NCBI GenBank assembly: GCA_007922195.1
Contig: ML682031.1
Span: 434,001 to 498,000, forward strand
Source: Podocnemis expansa
Lineage: Eukaryota > Chordata > Testudines > Podocnemididae
Direction of reading: 5' to 3'
DNA: 64,000 nucleotides
Under the pieces are notes generated by a model. The model saw only the letters and a list, made by a program, of their open reading frames with translations. It was not told where the DNA came from and did not search any database. The position numbers were made by a program, and so were the translations under genes. Each line of letters opens with the position of its first letter. Positions within the stretch are counted from its first letter, which is position 1. Below are positions 22,836-33,661 of this stretch, piece after piece.

Positions 22836-24224
22836 GTTCGCTGGTTTGTATTAAGAGAGTTGGTACGCTTTGACACAGTTTCAGATGCGTTCATGTACCA
22901 AAACCTACCAGCACCAATGAATGGCAGGCTTGCAAAAAAGTGGTGACCAAGCCATGGAAACTAGACTCCCCCCCTTCTCCTGGCAGAAGGGGTTTATTTC
23001 AAGCCACAGATGAAACACCCCAAATGGGATGAAGCAGGAGACGCCTTGAATTGCTGCAAATCTGGTTAAACAAAGACATTTCAATCTCTAAGACTATCAG
23101 ACCAAGCACCTTTCCCTAATACTAAATTCAAACATTTATCATTTTATTAAAAAGAAAATACAGGGGAGCTCAATAAACTGACAAATTATAGTTGTTTTAT
23201 GCACAAAAATGGTTACTGAAGAAACATGCAGTAACAGACAGACACAAAATTAGGATTTTGGGTCAGAATAAACAGCACAAGCAGTTGAACTCCGGAAAAA
23301 AGTCCCTAGCCTATTGTCCTGCAAATGTAATGCATACTAAAGAGAACTGGAAAAAGAATACAACACATGTACAACATTGCATAACAAAGGTTTTGAAACA
23401 GCAAAGTTTTTAAAAATCTTTTCCCAGGGTTATCAGGAGCTCTCTAATATTAGTAGGTGTTTACCACATGAAGCTACATGCATAGCTGACCTACTAGACC
23501 TCTTGTAGCATGGACATCATAACCATCTGGTCTTTTCCTGTCCATAGTATTTTTTATGATGCTGATAAGTATGCGTCTAACACTGTCTCCGAAACCGGTC
23601 GCACAGGGGCTAAGTGTGAATAAAGGTGTTACACACACACACACACACACAAAAAGAAAACAACATGAAAAAAGCCACCTGTGGGTTTATGCCAACACAA
23701 ACCCTTCACACAACGCTGATGAACCACTCACAATCTTCACCTTCTGGCAATCCAGCTGCAAGAATGAAGAGCAGAGGATGCTAATAAGAATCAAAACACA
23801 GGACATTGGCTCAACTGATGAGACTTTCAAGAGTCTAGGGAACCAATTTAAGGCAGAGGTATTTAAAGCATATGTTGTTTAATCTCCTCTATAGTCTCCC
23901 ATTGAATAATGGTCCAGAAAAATACTAGAAAGCAATTTCTAGGCTTGCCTCCTTTTCTAATTATACATTTGAGTACACCACTTTTTCAGAACAAAAATTG
24001 TTGTGTTGGCAGTCTGAAATGCAAGCTTAATTTCAAGTGCACCGACCACTTCACAATCTCACTGGAAAAATACTTTGATCTGCTCCGCAACAGTACTAAT
24101 GAGAAACGGATGCTTCATGATTTTAAAACTGTTGGGAGACACCTCAAAGTGATGCATTTTGAACAATAGCTACCGACGCAAATTTGCTCCATCTGCTCTC
24201 AGAAGCCATTTGTTACTATATTGT
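22836..24224. other. Intronic sequence with an AC microsatellite
   Basis: (AC)10 lies at 23631-23650. The rest contains no splice-bounded open frame and no repeat that I can name. Confidence 0.6.
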
Positions 24225-24475
24225 GATGCACTAGATAAGGCCCTGTATTAGGACTCGGGGAACAATGACTTTAGTTCCTGCTCTGGTCTGCTATGTGACT
24301 CTGGACAAAACATCTTGCCTCTGTGCCTCTGGTTCCACCCCACCCTTGATGTGTCTTTGCCTCTGACACTGTAAGATCTTAATGGGAAGGACAGTCTCAT
24401 ACTATGAGCCTGTACAGAGCCAAGCACAACAGGGCTCTGATCTCAGTTGTGGCCACAACTGTAATATTTCTTTTG
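24225..24475 (+). mobile_element. MIR/L2-type ancient repeat, sense
   Basis: TTCCTGCTCTGGTCTGCTAT, GTGACTCTGGACAAAACATC and CTCTGTGCCTCTGGTTCC form a MIR core. They are followed by AAGATCTTAATGGGAAGGAC and GAGCCAAGCACAACAGGGCT, the L2-like 3' end shared by MIR. Confidence 0.7.
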
Positions 24476-25071
24476 GTTTTTAGATCATGGCAGGTTGTAA
24501 CTGGTGGGAGCTCTCTCATTATTTCTTCCTCATTTTTCAGTATTAATCATTAAAGGACACCCATCCATCATGTACTTTGGGTTGTTTTTTTTTAATGCTC
24601 CATTATTTGTAATATTCTTTTGAAGCCTGACACTGAAATTTCTTTCTCCTACCAGTTTATCCCTTTACCATTTGGCAAACATCTTGGTTTCCTTGCACCT
24701 CTAATGCATCCTAAAATTAAATGATTTTTTCTGTGTAATGTTTAGATTACAGACTGTGCACCAAATCACTGATATTAGAACAGTTATCAACAAGAACAAA
24801 GGAGTATTACAATGACCTTAGATGGATATAGTGCCTTGAACCTGAAAAGCACCTAGAGTGCCTCAATCTGCAGGCCAAAATTCAGAATTGGTAGCAAATC
24901 CCATTAAAGTATTCATGATACCCGCTGTTTGTATCCCAAGTGTCATTTGCATTTGACCCCATCAGTATCATTCAACAGTCACCATAACTCAAGTAAAATG
25001 CTGTGTTTGGGAGGGTTTTTATTGCTCGTTTTGGCATTTGTTTGCTGTTTTTAAAACACATTGTTGATAAA

Positions 25072-25195
25072 AAACAATCGCAGAAATGTAGGGCCGGAAA
25101 GGATTTTGAGAGCTCATCAAGTCCACCCTTCTGTGCTGAGGCAAGACCAAGTTAACATAGATCATCTCTGACATGTTTCCAAGCTGCACCACAGT
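25072..25195 (-). mobile_element. CR1 3' tail, antisense
   Basis: ATCGCAGAAATGTAGGGCCG, GAAAGGATTTTGAGAGCTCA and AAGTCCACCCTTCTGTGCTG form a reversed CR1 terminus. Confidence 0.65.
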
Positions 25196-26794
25196 TAGGA
25201 CAGAAAATGAAAAACAACATACAACAGAATGTTAAGACAGTGAAACTTTTCTTCACACAGATTTGCCACATTACCCTTACACAAAAAGCACGAGAGGATA
25301 TTTAATGATAAAAAGGTGGCCAGGATTTCTGTTTTACAATTCTGAAAAACAGGGCAACAGAAGGATAATGCACTCCAAACACCATACTGGGGGGGTGGGG
25401 GGGTTTAAAACCTAGTGAGTGGGAAAGGCACCCAAATCACCATCAGCACTTGTTGATTTGCTAGAATTTCTTACTGTAACACCTAGATTTTCCCTGAAGT
25501 CTTTGATCCAAATAGTGATCAGGGCCAATTTGTGAGCTATTATAATACAATGAAGGCTCTACAGCACAGTCGAATAGGCTATATATGCATGTATATTTAG
25601 TTCAGTTTCCATCTTGCTTAATTAATTGAAGGGTGAAGAAAACTCTAAGGTACCTATACGATGCCAATATGTACACATGAATCTAGAAAAGCTCCCATGA
25701 TCCATCGGGTTAATTGAACAAGGAAATAATGCAGAAGAAAAGAAATCCAGCTGAACCCCAGAAGCATCACCCTTCCCTGAACTGAAGCGGCACATTGCAG
25801 GAGGGGTGGTTATGTTTTTGTTCTTGCTCACATAGCGGCAAGTGCTGTTCATGCTCCTCACGCGACCTAATCCTCTTTTTAAATGCACTGAACTATAAGC
25901 CTCAGTGAGCGCCTGTGACAGTGAATTTCAGTGGCTGATTGTACACTACATAGAAGGCAATTAATGTTTTCAAAATCTTTATCTCTTTGAACTTTAAGTA
26001 AATGTTAGACCTCGTAAAATAGTAGATTGACACCCCAGGGCTAAAATACCTCTAGCCTCAGAAAAGCTATACCGCAACAGGAGTCATGCAAATTTCTGCC
26101 ATGCCGCACTGCCAATATGGGTCAGCCCGACTTGGACAGCGCATCTGTTGGAATGAGAGTAATCTTATCTATAGTGTCCGGTTAGCTTGTGACCTCTCTT
26201 TGAAGCATTTATTTTAAAGTCATGAGCTAATTTAAATATTTTATGTTCTCAATCCCACATACTGACAAAGAAAAACTCAACACCCAAACTAGGGCAATCA
26301 TTAAGTTTATCTACATACCACAAGCCTGTTTTTTTAAGAAATGATGTAAACTGCAAATGAGTCTCTTTCAGGATAAGAAACAGGGAACAAAGAGAGAACT
26401 GAAGCAGTACAAAGATCTAGTCTGACTTTGAAAGAACAGCAGCTTTGAGAAAACATTGCTCCCTTGCACAGCCAGTCTGGCTGAAGTTGAATTTTTCAAA
26501 AGAAGTAGAAAACCTACTTTCATAAACATCATCCTCCTTTAGATGAAAGAGCCATGTTAATGAGTCTAACCATTTAGATTTTCAGAGCCAGTTCAGTGCA
26601 CTTAAGGCCATGTGAAAGGAAACAAAGAGCCAAGTCACGAATACACCTTCAGCTTCGGAGGAAACCACAGCGTCATTGTATAGATTGCATATATGCTGTC
26701 AACATTTCACATGACTTCATAGAAACAAACAACATTAAATACCCTATACTACTTTACTGCTTTTCATCCAAAGATATTAAAGTACCTTACAAAT
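25196..26794. other. Intronic sequence, nothing recognised
   Basis: A G-rich run lies near 25388-25402. No exon or named repeat was seen. Confidence 0.5.
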
Positions 26795-26935
26795 AATTAT
26801 GCCACACAATACCCTTTTGAAGACGATAATATCCTCATTTTATAGATGGAGAAACTTAGAGAGCAGTCAGGCAATTTGTCCAAGGAGAGGCTATCAGTGA
26901 GGGAGTCAGAATTAAAAACCAGGAGTTAAGCATCA
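26795..26935 (-). mobile_element. MIR-type ancient SINE, antisense
   Basis: ATATCCTCATTTTATAGATG, GAGAAACTTAGAGAGCAGTC and AGGGAGTCAGAATTAAAAAC form the reverse of a MIR core. Confidence 0.65.
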
Positions 26936-27689
26936 AGGTATTCCTCCAATGTAAAGTTAACACCCAAAGAAAAGTCAAAGTTGACTGTAAACCCTTTTCT
27001 GTTCACACATAAAACTGTCACGCAACCTTAATGGTGCTTTCCATCTGAGTTAGTTGGCCCAAATGGGGGTATAAATGAAAGTCCAGGTGCCTCCCTAATT
27101 TTTGCGGTGACTCATCCACTTTTCAGTGAAGCTAAATCATTTGAGTGCTCATTATTCTCTGAAGCATTCCCACAATTTCCCATGTGCCCACAAACACTGA
27201 CAAGTTCTCACACAAGTCACTGGGAAAGAATCGAGAATGGTTCAGCTTACTGCAGCACAAAGAAGCCTTAGATATAGCACCAGGAAGGTCTCACAACATA
27301 CACAGGGAAGCAAAAGCACATGAGTGCACAGCAACTTGGGTATGACTTTGCTGTGTGGCTCCTCACACACAGGCAGTCGGACATGGATACTAATCAATGG
27401 TTACTCCAAAGCGTTCTGCTCTGAAGATGTCCCCACAGGCTTGTGCAGGAATCACTTAGCCATACTCCCTGCCCACCTATAACAGAAGGACTGAAGGCAA
27501 CTATATGAAAAAATGCACATACATTCTGGAGGGATTTTACTATTAACAAGGACTGATGACTTAGCCTTTTTATGATTTAAAGTTTCTGCTATTCCCAGCT
27601 ATGAAATAATACAGCATACTGAAGTGCAGAAGGATTGTCTTTTACTTAAAAACAGGACTGACAGGTAGTAAGCACAGGTCCTATTTTGG

Positions 27690-27850
27690 AAGGCTTTTTG
27701 CATGAGCTTCACAAATCACTTAATCTCCGTGCTTCTCAGTCTTCCCATCTGTAAAATACTTCACGCAGGTTTTGCCAGTTAAACAATCTGATGTTTATAA
27801 TGAATCTTGAGAACTTTGGATGGAAGGGATATAAATGGAGAGTATTATTA
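27690..27850 (+). mobile_element. MIR-type fragment, sense
   Basis: CACAAATCACTTAATCTCCG, TGCTTCTCAGTCTTCCCATC and TGTAAAATACTTCACG form the distal MIR core. Confidence 0.6.
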
Positions 27851-28680
27851 TTATTACAAAAAGGGGAAACATGCCTGTTCTCTGAACCATGTGGTACAGG
27901 CTTTACCCAGTGGCAGGATACCTCACCCAGTGGACACCCTCCAATTCAGATATACAGTTATGATGTTTCTTGGATTTCTGCTGCAGCAAGCATTGTACCC
28001 TGACAGCACACAGCTGACAAAATGACTGGCATATCCCCAGCTAAGTGACATTTCAGGATCTAACTGACTGTTGATGTTACTCTAAAGGGTCAGATGGCTG
28101 CATATTTTTATTACCTCAGTATCAAAGACGGCATACAGGAGGTGAAGGAAGGCCCTGGCTAACATGGAAGGAAAGCTAGGACACCCAATAACACCTACTG
28201 CTCCAGTCTGCCTCTCAGCTGTCTTCTGACACTAATACAGAGGGACAAACGAGGCTCTCAACGAACTACACAATGGATTCTATCTGAGCTGTGGGAGTTA
28301 CAGACAAGATGATGGAAAACGAAACCATTCAAGACAAAAATGCCACACTCTAAGCCTTCAGACCTTGTGACACGGTGCATGCACCATTCTGCCGTTTACA
28401 CAATACTGCCTTAATGGCAATTCTCATTATTTTTGGGAAGAAAGATTCACAAAACACCTTAGCAGAGCCAGAAAAAGCTTCGAATCCCATTAATCATTAT
28501 CCTGTAGCAGTTATCCACATTATTACAACTTTCAACTGCAGGTGCCTCATTGTGGTGTTCAAACAAATACTTAGTTCTGAAGTAACCATCCTCTCCAGAG
28601 CTACATTCCAACAAATGTTAAATTAAAGAACTTAATTAGCAACATGAGTAAAATGTCAGGCTAAAATTTAAAACAGAATT
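27851..28680. other. Intronic sequence, nothing recognised
   Basis: No named repeat or splice-bounded open frame was seen. Confidence 0.5.
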
Positions 28681-29120
28681 TTCATAGAATCATAGGGTTG
28701 GAAGGGACCTCATAGGTCATCTAGTCCAACCCCCTGCCAGAAAAAGCAGGACCACTCCCATTAGATCATCCCAGTCAGTGTTTTGTCCAGCTGGGCCTTG
28801 AACACCTCCAGAGATGGAGATTCCACCACCTCCCTAGGCAGCTTATTCCAATGCTTCACCACTCGCCTAGTAAGGAAGTTTCTCCTAATATCCAGCCTGG
28901 ACCGCCCCAGCTGTAACTTGAAACCATTGCTTCTCGTTCTGCCCTCTGTTACTACCGAGAACAGTCGAGCTCCCTCCTCCTTGGAGCAACCCTTCAAGTA
29001 GTTGAAGGTTGCTATCAAATCCCCCCTCAGTCTTCTCTTCTGCAGGCTAAATAAGCCTAGTTCCTTCAGTCTTTCTTCATAGGGCTTGTGCTCCAGCCCT
29101 TTGATCATTTTTGTTGCCCT
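28681..29120 (-). mobile_element. Young CR1 3' end with intact ORF2 C-terminus, antisense
   Basis: This is the best-preserved CR1 in the window. Minus-strand reading from 29108 to 28761 is open for 115 codons: [80 protein letters not shown] and [20 protein letters not shown]. This is the ORF2 carboxy end. The low end has the CR1 terminus (TTCATAGAATCATAGGGTTG). It is 5'-truncated at about 29120, exactly where a 27-bp direct repeat begins. Confidence 0.92.
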
Positions 29121-29176
29121 CTCTTGCTACATTGTAGCTGCACATTAAACCTCTCTTGCTACATTGTAGCTGCACA
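29118..29176. repeat. Perfect 27-bp direct repeat at the CR1 5' junction
   Basis: A unit beginning CCTCTCTTGCTACATTGTAG and ending CTGCACA occurs at 29118-29144 and again at 29150-29176, separated by TTAAA. The first copy overlaps the truncated 5' edge of the CR1 element. Confidence 0.95.
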
Positions 29177-31536
29177 GACACATCAGGATGACACCCATAC
29201 AAATATGTGAAAGCACCAAACAAAAATCAAACAGGATTAGAAACCACACCTCACTGAGCAAGATTGTTCTAATATTCTGGCACATGGATTTCTTAGTCCT
29301 CAGACACCCAAATTTCAAGGGTCACCAGACGCTACTGAGCTCATTATCTCACAATGTCTTTTTATTTCCTTCTTAATTAATATCGAAAGTAGAAAAGAAC
29401 CTGCATACTCAAAAGTCGCTTTATCCAGAATGCCACTAGCTGGTATCATACAACTCTGTCACACGCAAAATAGCATACTGCATTAACAGTGAATATTTCT
29501 GTGAACAATTCAGATATCTAGAGAACTACAAGTCAGGTCATTTGAACCATTCAAAAAAATTAATATGGCCTCACATTTCTCACAAGCATGTCTCTCCGCC
29601 ACAACATATGTGCCCAGCCCTACGTATGTATGCATGCATGTAGACAAAATTATTCTAATATATCACACTTGCAGACATGCTACAAGAGGATGTGCTATAC
29701 ATGTGAAAAATTGAAGAGGCAGGGGATACATTGCCCAGGCATTAATACAGTTCATTCATCTTTGACTGCATTACTTCACTTCTGCCACTAATCTGTCTTC
29801 TTTCAATATCTTCCATCCTTCTTAAACCCTTTAAACAAACATTGCTTTTAAAAATGAGCCTGCCAGAGAAAAGTTTCCTCTTCCTCCTCCCAAACATGTG
29901 GCATTTCAGTCCTTAAATTATTGTTGCTCAAGAATCAGGGAGGGCACAATTTAACCACAGGCCAGTAAAGGTTCTTCTACTTCCACAAGTGTCACAACTT
30001 TAGAGTCCACTCTCTTATTAACAAACACAGCTGGTGGCTTGGGTGGAGGGGCTCAGTCCCCCAACTCTATCTCTGCCGCAGCGGCGTAATGCTTCTGGAG
30101 AGGTCTAGATTGCAGTTATAGCAAATGAAATACCAGACAGAGTTATGTCAGAAACAGACACTGTGCTCTCTCTGCCTGCCAGTTCTGGTTTGCTCCATAC
30201 GAACACCCATCAACCCTGCCTAAAGGTTGTAGTCCATCTGGGGAGGGTCTGTCAGCATCTGCCCGGCACTATCTTTGGGGTCTGTTCACAAATTACCACA
30301 AGACCAGACAAGAAATTGGATCAGAGAATTATTTATCCTCTCCACCCCTGCTAGCACCAAACAATCTTCTCTCCTATTCCTTTTATATGCCATATTTCAC
30401 TTTGTTTGTTTTGGCATCAAATTAAAAATAGCAATGACTGAAATATATGACAAGGACCCCACTGCCAAGTTGCTTGAACTAATGTTTGACCTGAGCGTTA
30501 CAAAAGGTTTAAAGAACAGCCATGTATATGACATGCTCAGAGATGAACTTCCCATTCCTCTAGCAGAGATGAAAAAAAAAGTTTCCAAACCTCACCTACT
30601 GTCCAAAACTTAACAAATTAGCATTAATATGTCAAACACTTAAAAAGCAAACTAAATGATAACTACCTTAAAGGATTTTTAAACCTGCAGGTCTCATCCT
30701 ACTCTAATACCAGAAGAGCAACTTTAAAGACAATGAGATTCTTGCTGTCTTCACAAGCACAAAATCAAGCCCTTCAGCTGCTAGTAGCACAAGTCAACGG
30801 ACAGTGGGTGGGATCATGGCCCAGCCCTACGGGGCAGGAACAGCTGCTGAAGGAGGCGTGTGGAGCAGGCTCACTCTCTAATCCACACTTACGGGTTCTC
30901 CTGCTACAGAGCGCTGGGATAGACAGTGATCCCCCAAACACATTGTAGAGTGGGGCCCGAGGCACCCCCAAGAAATCAGACTCCTTCCACACACGCACCG
31001 GGGTAGGGACCTCCACCCCATCCCATCTACCTAGCCACCACAAAGAACATTTTCACCAGCCACTTGTGCTGGTGACCCTCCTATTAGAGAATCAGGAGCT
31101 CTATTCAAAGAGAAATAAAGGAGTCCCAGCTTCTCACAGTAACCCAGCACTTATTTCCAGCCCCGGACAGGCGCAAGATTACGGAGTCTCAATTACTGTC
31201 ATTTTAATAGAAAAGCAACCTGAAATCATTTTGGTGGGGGGTGGGGCGGGTATTATGATCCTTTGACCTCTGCACAGTCAGGCTCCTAACAACTAAGTTT
31301 CACAGGTGCAATGTTAAAATAAAGATTCCCACTAACAACATTTGACGCTCTCTCAGCTCAGTTCTTCTGTCACACATGAGGTGCACGTAATTTCTGCACA
31401 GTGGGTTTGCATGCGGGTTGTCCAGAATAAAAGTTGTCTGGTTGTAGTTCAGAGTAAAGTGCGTAATGCACTCATGACTTCCCCACTCTTCAAGGATGCA
31501 ACCATCACAACATCTTGTCGATGAAGGAAAATTAAC
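29177..31536. other. Intronic sequence with one unassigned open frame
   Basis: A plus-strand frame at 30425-30612 reads MTEIYDKDPTAKLLELMFDL, SVTKGLKNSHVYDMLRDELP and IPLAEMKKK before a stop. It looks helical, but I cannot place it and it lacks clear splice sites. A G-rich stretch lies at 31230-31250. No named repeat was recognised. Confidence 0.45.
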
Positions 31537-31735
31537 TTACCTTGTAATTCCGCTTCACTGAAAGTAACATTTTCAAGATTCTCGCTCCTCAGCCTCTGTT
31601 CCCTAGAGTGAGACTGGCAGAACTGCCAGACCTTGAAGGCTTTTTGGCCCCTAAGGGCAATGATGGCATTGCTAAAGCATGAAATAGGCACTCTGCTGCT
31701 ACCCACAAACTTAATCACTGTCTCTAACATGTTCC
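31537..31735 (-). other. Exon-like open frame with a strong splice donor, identity unknown
   Basis: Minus-strand reading runs LETVIKFVGSSRVPISCFSN, AIIALRGQKAFKVWQFCQSH and SREQRLRSENLENVTFSEAE, then LQ, and meets AATTACAAG|GTAAGTTAAT, a textbook donor (GT at 31538-31537 or within a base or two of it). The best acceptor candidate, GTGGGTAGCAGCAG, lacks a good pyrimidine tract. The residues do not match the expected next EXOC4 exon. It could be an unannotated alternative exon, or part of a mobile element that carries a donor-like motif. Confidence 0.35.
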
Positions 31736-32087
31736 AAAAAAAAAAAAAAAGCAAGGAGTCCTGTGGCACTTCTAAAGACTAACAGATACTTTGAAGATGA
31801 GGGAACTTACAGAATGGAAGGAAAATAAATGCAAGGAAGTGTAAAGTCATGGGGTTAAGGCATACTATACCAGCAAATCAGTGCAGTAGTTCAGAATCAA
31901 ACACTGGGGAACAGCAGCATTTTCCTCCCATTTTGGAAGTCCCCAATCTTCAAAGCATCTGACGAAGCGGGATCTTCTCCCACGAAAGCTCATGTGATAA
32001 ATAAATGTTTGAGTCTTTAAAAGTGCCACAGGACTCCTTGTTTGTTTTGCTGAACTAGAGTAACACAGCTGCTCCTTTGGAACTTGT
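31736..32087 (-). mobile_element. Self-complementary SINE/Penelope-like element with 11-bp target duplication
   Basis: The flanks TAACATGTTCC at 31725-31735 and 32088-32098 are identical. Inside, an A-run and GCAAGGAGTCCTGTGGCACT lie at the left. At the right are GTGCCACAGGACTCCTTGTT and the inverted tRNA-like head CTGAACTAGAGTAACACAGC. Hammerhead-like boxes CTGACGA (31959-31965) and GAAA (31984-31987) flank a stem (GGGATCTTCTCCC). The left arm lacks the corresponding segment, so the pairing is interrupted there. Confidence 0.85.
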
Positions 32088-32098
32088 TAACATGTTCC

Positions 32099-32724
32099 AG
32101 TCAGCTCTACTCGCACACAGCGTGACTGTGGCTGACTATTAGCCATCCTGAGGTTCGGCAGGTATAATAATAAAAGGTAGGAGGGTTGAAACCCACATCT
32201 GGGAGAGAAAGGAACAGTTCTACTGAACACTGAAGCTGCTAGGGAGTTAGAAAGAGGCCCATGGGAAAGAGAGGAGATGGTGCAGGGCTGGTGAAACCAT
32301 TCAGAATTACTTAAGTCACATATATATGATATGTGAGCAGTCAAACGTATAGGAAGAGAGTGTTCTAATGCCACAGTGCAGGTAAACAGGAAAAAACACA
32401 AATAAGACACGAAACTTTATACAATAAGGGTGAAGGTTCTCCATGCAGAAGACACAACTTTCTTCGTGAGGCCAGCCCAGGACCATGGAATGAACTCTCC
32501 CAGGGACCATCAGAAACTTCTTCTTCCTCTGCAAGTGCCAGGTGCACTTCTTTGACCCTGCCATTTCTAGCAAATATATATCAGTGGGGGTTCCTTAAAT
32601 ATGTAAATTCAAAAACAAAATACCACTGCAGACACTTCTCTTCCTGGGGTGAAGACATGGGAACAAACAGGTGACAGATAAGAGTCACTTTGGTCAAAGC
32701 ACTACTGGAAACTTCTCAGCTACA
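32099..32724. other. Intronic sequence, nothing recognised
   Basis: Contains a short TATATATGATATG run at 32323-32335. No exon or named repeat was recognised. Confidence 0.5.
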
Positions 32725-32808
32725 AAAGCTAACATGATACAAACAGTCTTAAAAGCGCCACAGAACTCATTTGTTTTGCTGGACTAGACTAACACGGCTA
32801 CCCCTTTG
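32725..32808 (-). mobile_element. Short SINE/Penelope-like tail with inverted head
   Basis: AGTCTTAAAAGCGCCACAGA and ACTCATTTGTTTTGC are followed by TGGACTAGACTAACACGGCT and ACCCC, which is the inverted head and first body box only. It ends about 520 bp downstream of exon C in transcript order. Confidence 0.75.
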
Positions 32809-33330
32809 TGACGCCTCAGCAACCAGTTCTGAACATTGCATAAAAAGCTACGTAGAGCAGAACAGGAACAGTACAGCAGAGTACACCACTCTGAGGAGTC
32901 TTCAGAGAAAATATGCTGGCAGCAGCCCCAACCTCAGTGTTTCAGCTGACTGCAAAAAGGAATGATAACATGAGAAGACAAGTGGCTTTAGTTGTGACAC
33001 TTTATGTGACAGAAAGATGCGACAAGGTAACAACATTGAATAAAATATTACTGTTTGAAAGCTTTTGATAACATCATTTGGTAACTTGGCAGGTAACTCC
33101 CATCACCTCTCTACATACCATAAAGATGAAGTCAAAGATGACATTGATTGGTGGGGTTCATATGCTTTGGGACCTAGCAGTCCATTTTAATAACACAGAC
33201 TTTTACGCAACAATAAAAGCAAGTTCCAGCACGGATGCTTCTTGAGCTCCCACATGAATGAATTCTCTGCATCCTGTCATCAAAAACTGCTATTCTAAAC
33301 TGAGTGCATGACTGTTTGAGAGATCCTTAC

Positions 33331-33508
33331 CTGCAAAACATCCTGGATCTTCACCCACACATCTGCCATGTCATACAACTTGATATCACCATCATACAGA
33401 CTGGGTGGAGAGGTCACAGTCTGCTGAAGATGTCCCAGGACCACGGAATGAGCAGCAGCTACAGCGTTGAATTTGTCAAAGAGAAGTTCAAGCAGTTCCA
33501 AAAGTAAC
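33331..33508 (-). CDS. EXOC4: EXOC4 coding exon C (about residues 336-394)
   Basis: After a G that completes arginine, 59 codons read [40 protein letters not shown] and [19 protein letters not shown]. The two ends match vertebrate Sec8 almost exactly ([16 protein letters not shown] and [19 protein letters not shown]). The middle, around [12 protein letters not shown], is the variable linker. The acceptor is CCTTCCAG|G (AG at 33510-33509) and the donor is TTGCAG|GTAAGG (GT at 33330-33329). 178 bp equals 1 + 177, leaving phase 0. This last exon in the window is followed by an intron that runs off the low-coordinate end. No stop or frameshift is present. Confidence 0.97.
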
Positions 33509-33661
33509 CTGGAAGGGAGGATATTGATTGAAGACCATAAGGTATTCTGATAACGGAGTAATAGCGGCCATACCGGTACATTAAATAGACAGACTGGCGA
33601 ATGGTGGAGGGGGGATTATTAACCTCCCCCGCCCTTAAACCAAGAAAGAATGCAAGGCTCA

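Noticed and set aside
1..33330. Search for the next EXOC4 exon downstream of exon C
   Set aside because: No minus-strand segment resembling the following Sec8 sequence (AAFFAKKKPQR region) was found. The frame at 31537-31735 does not match it.
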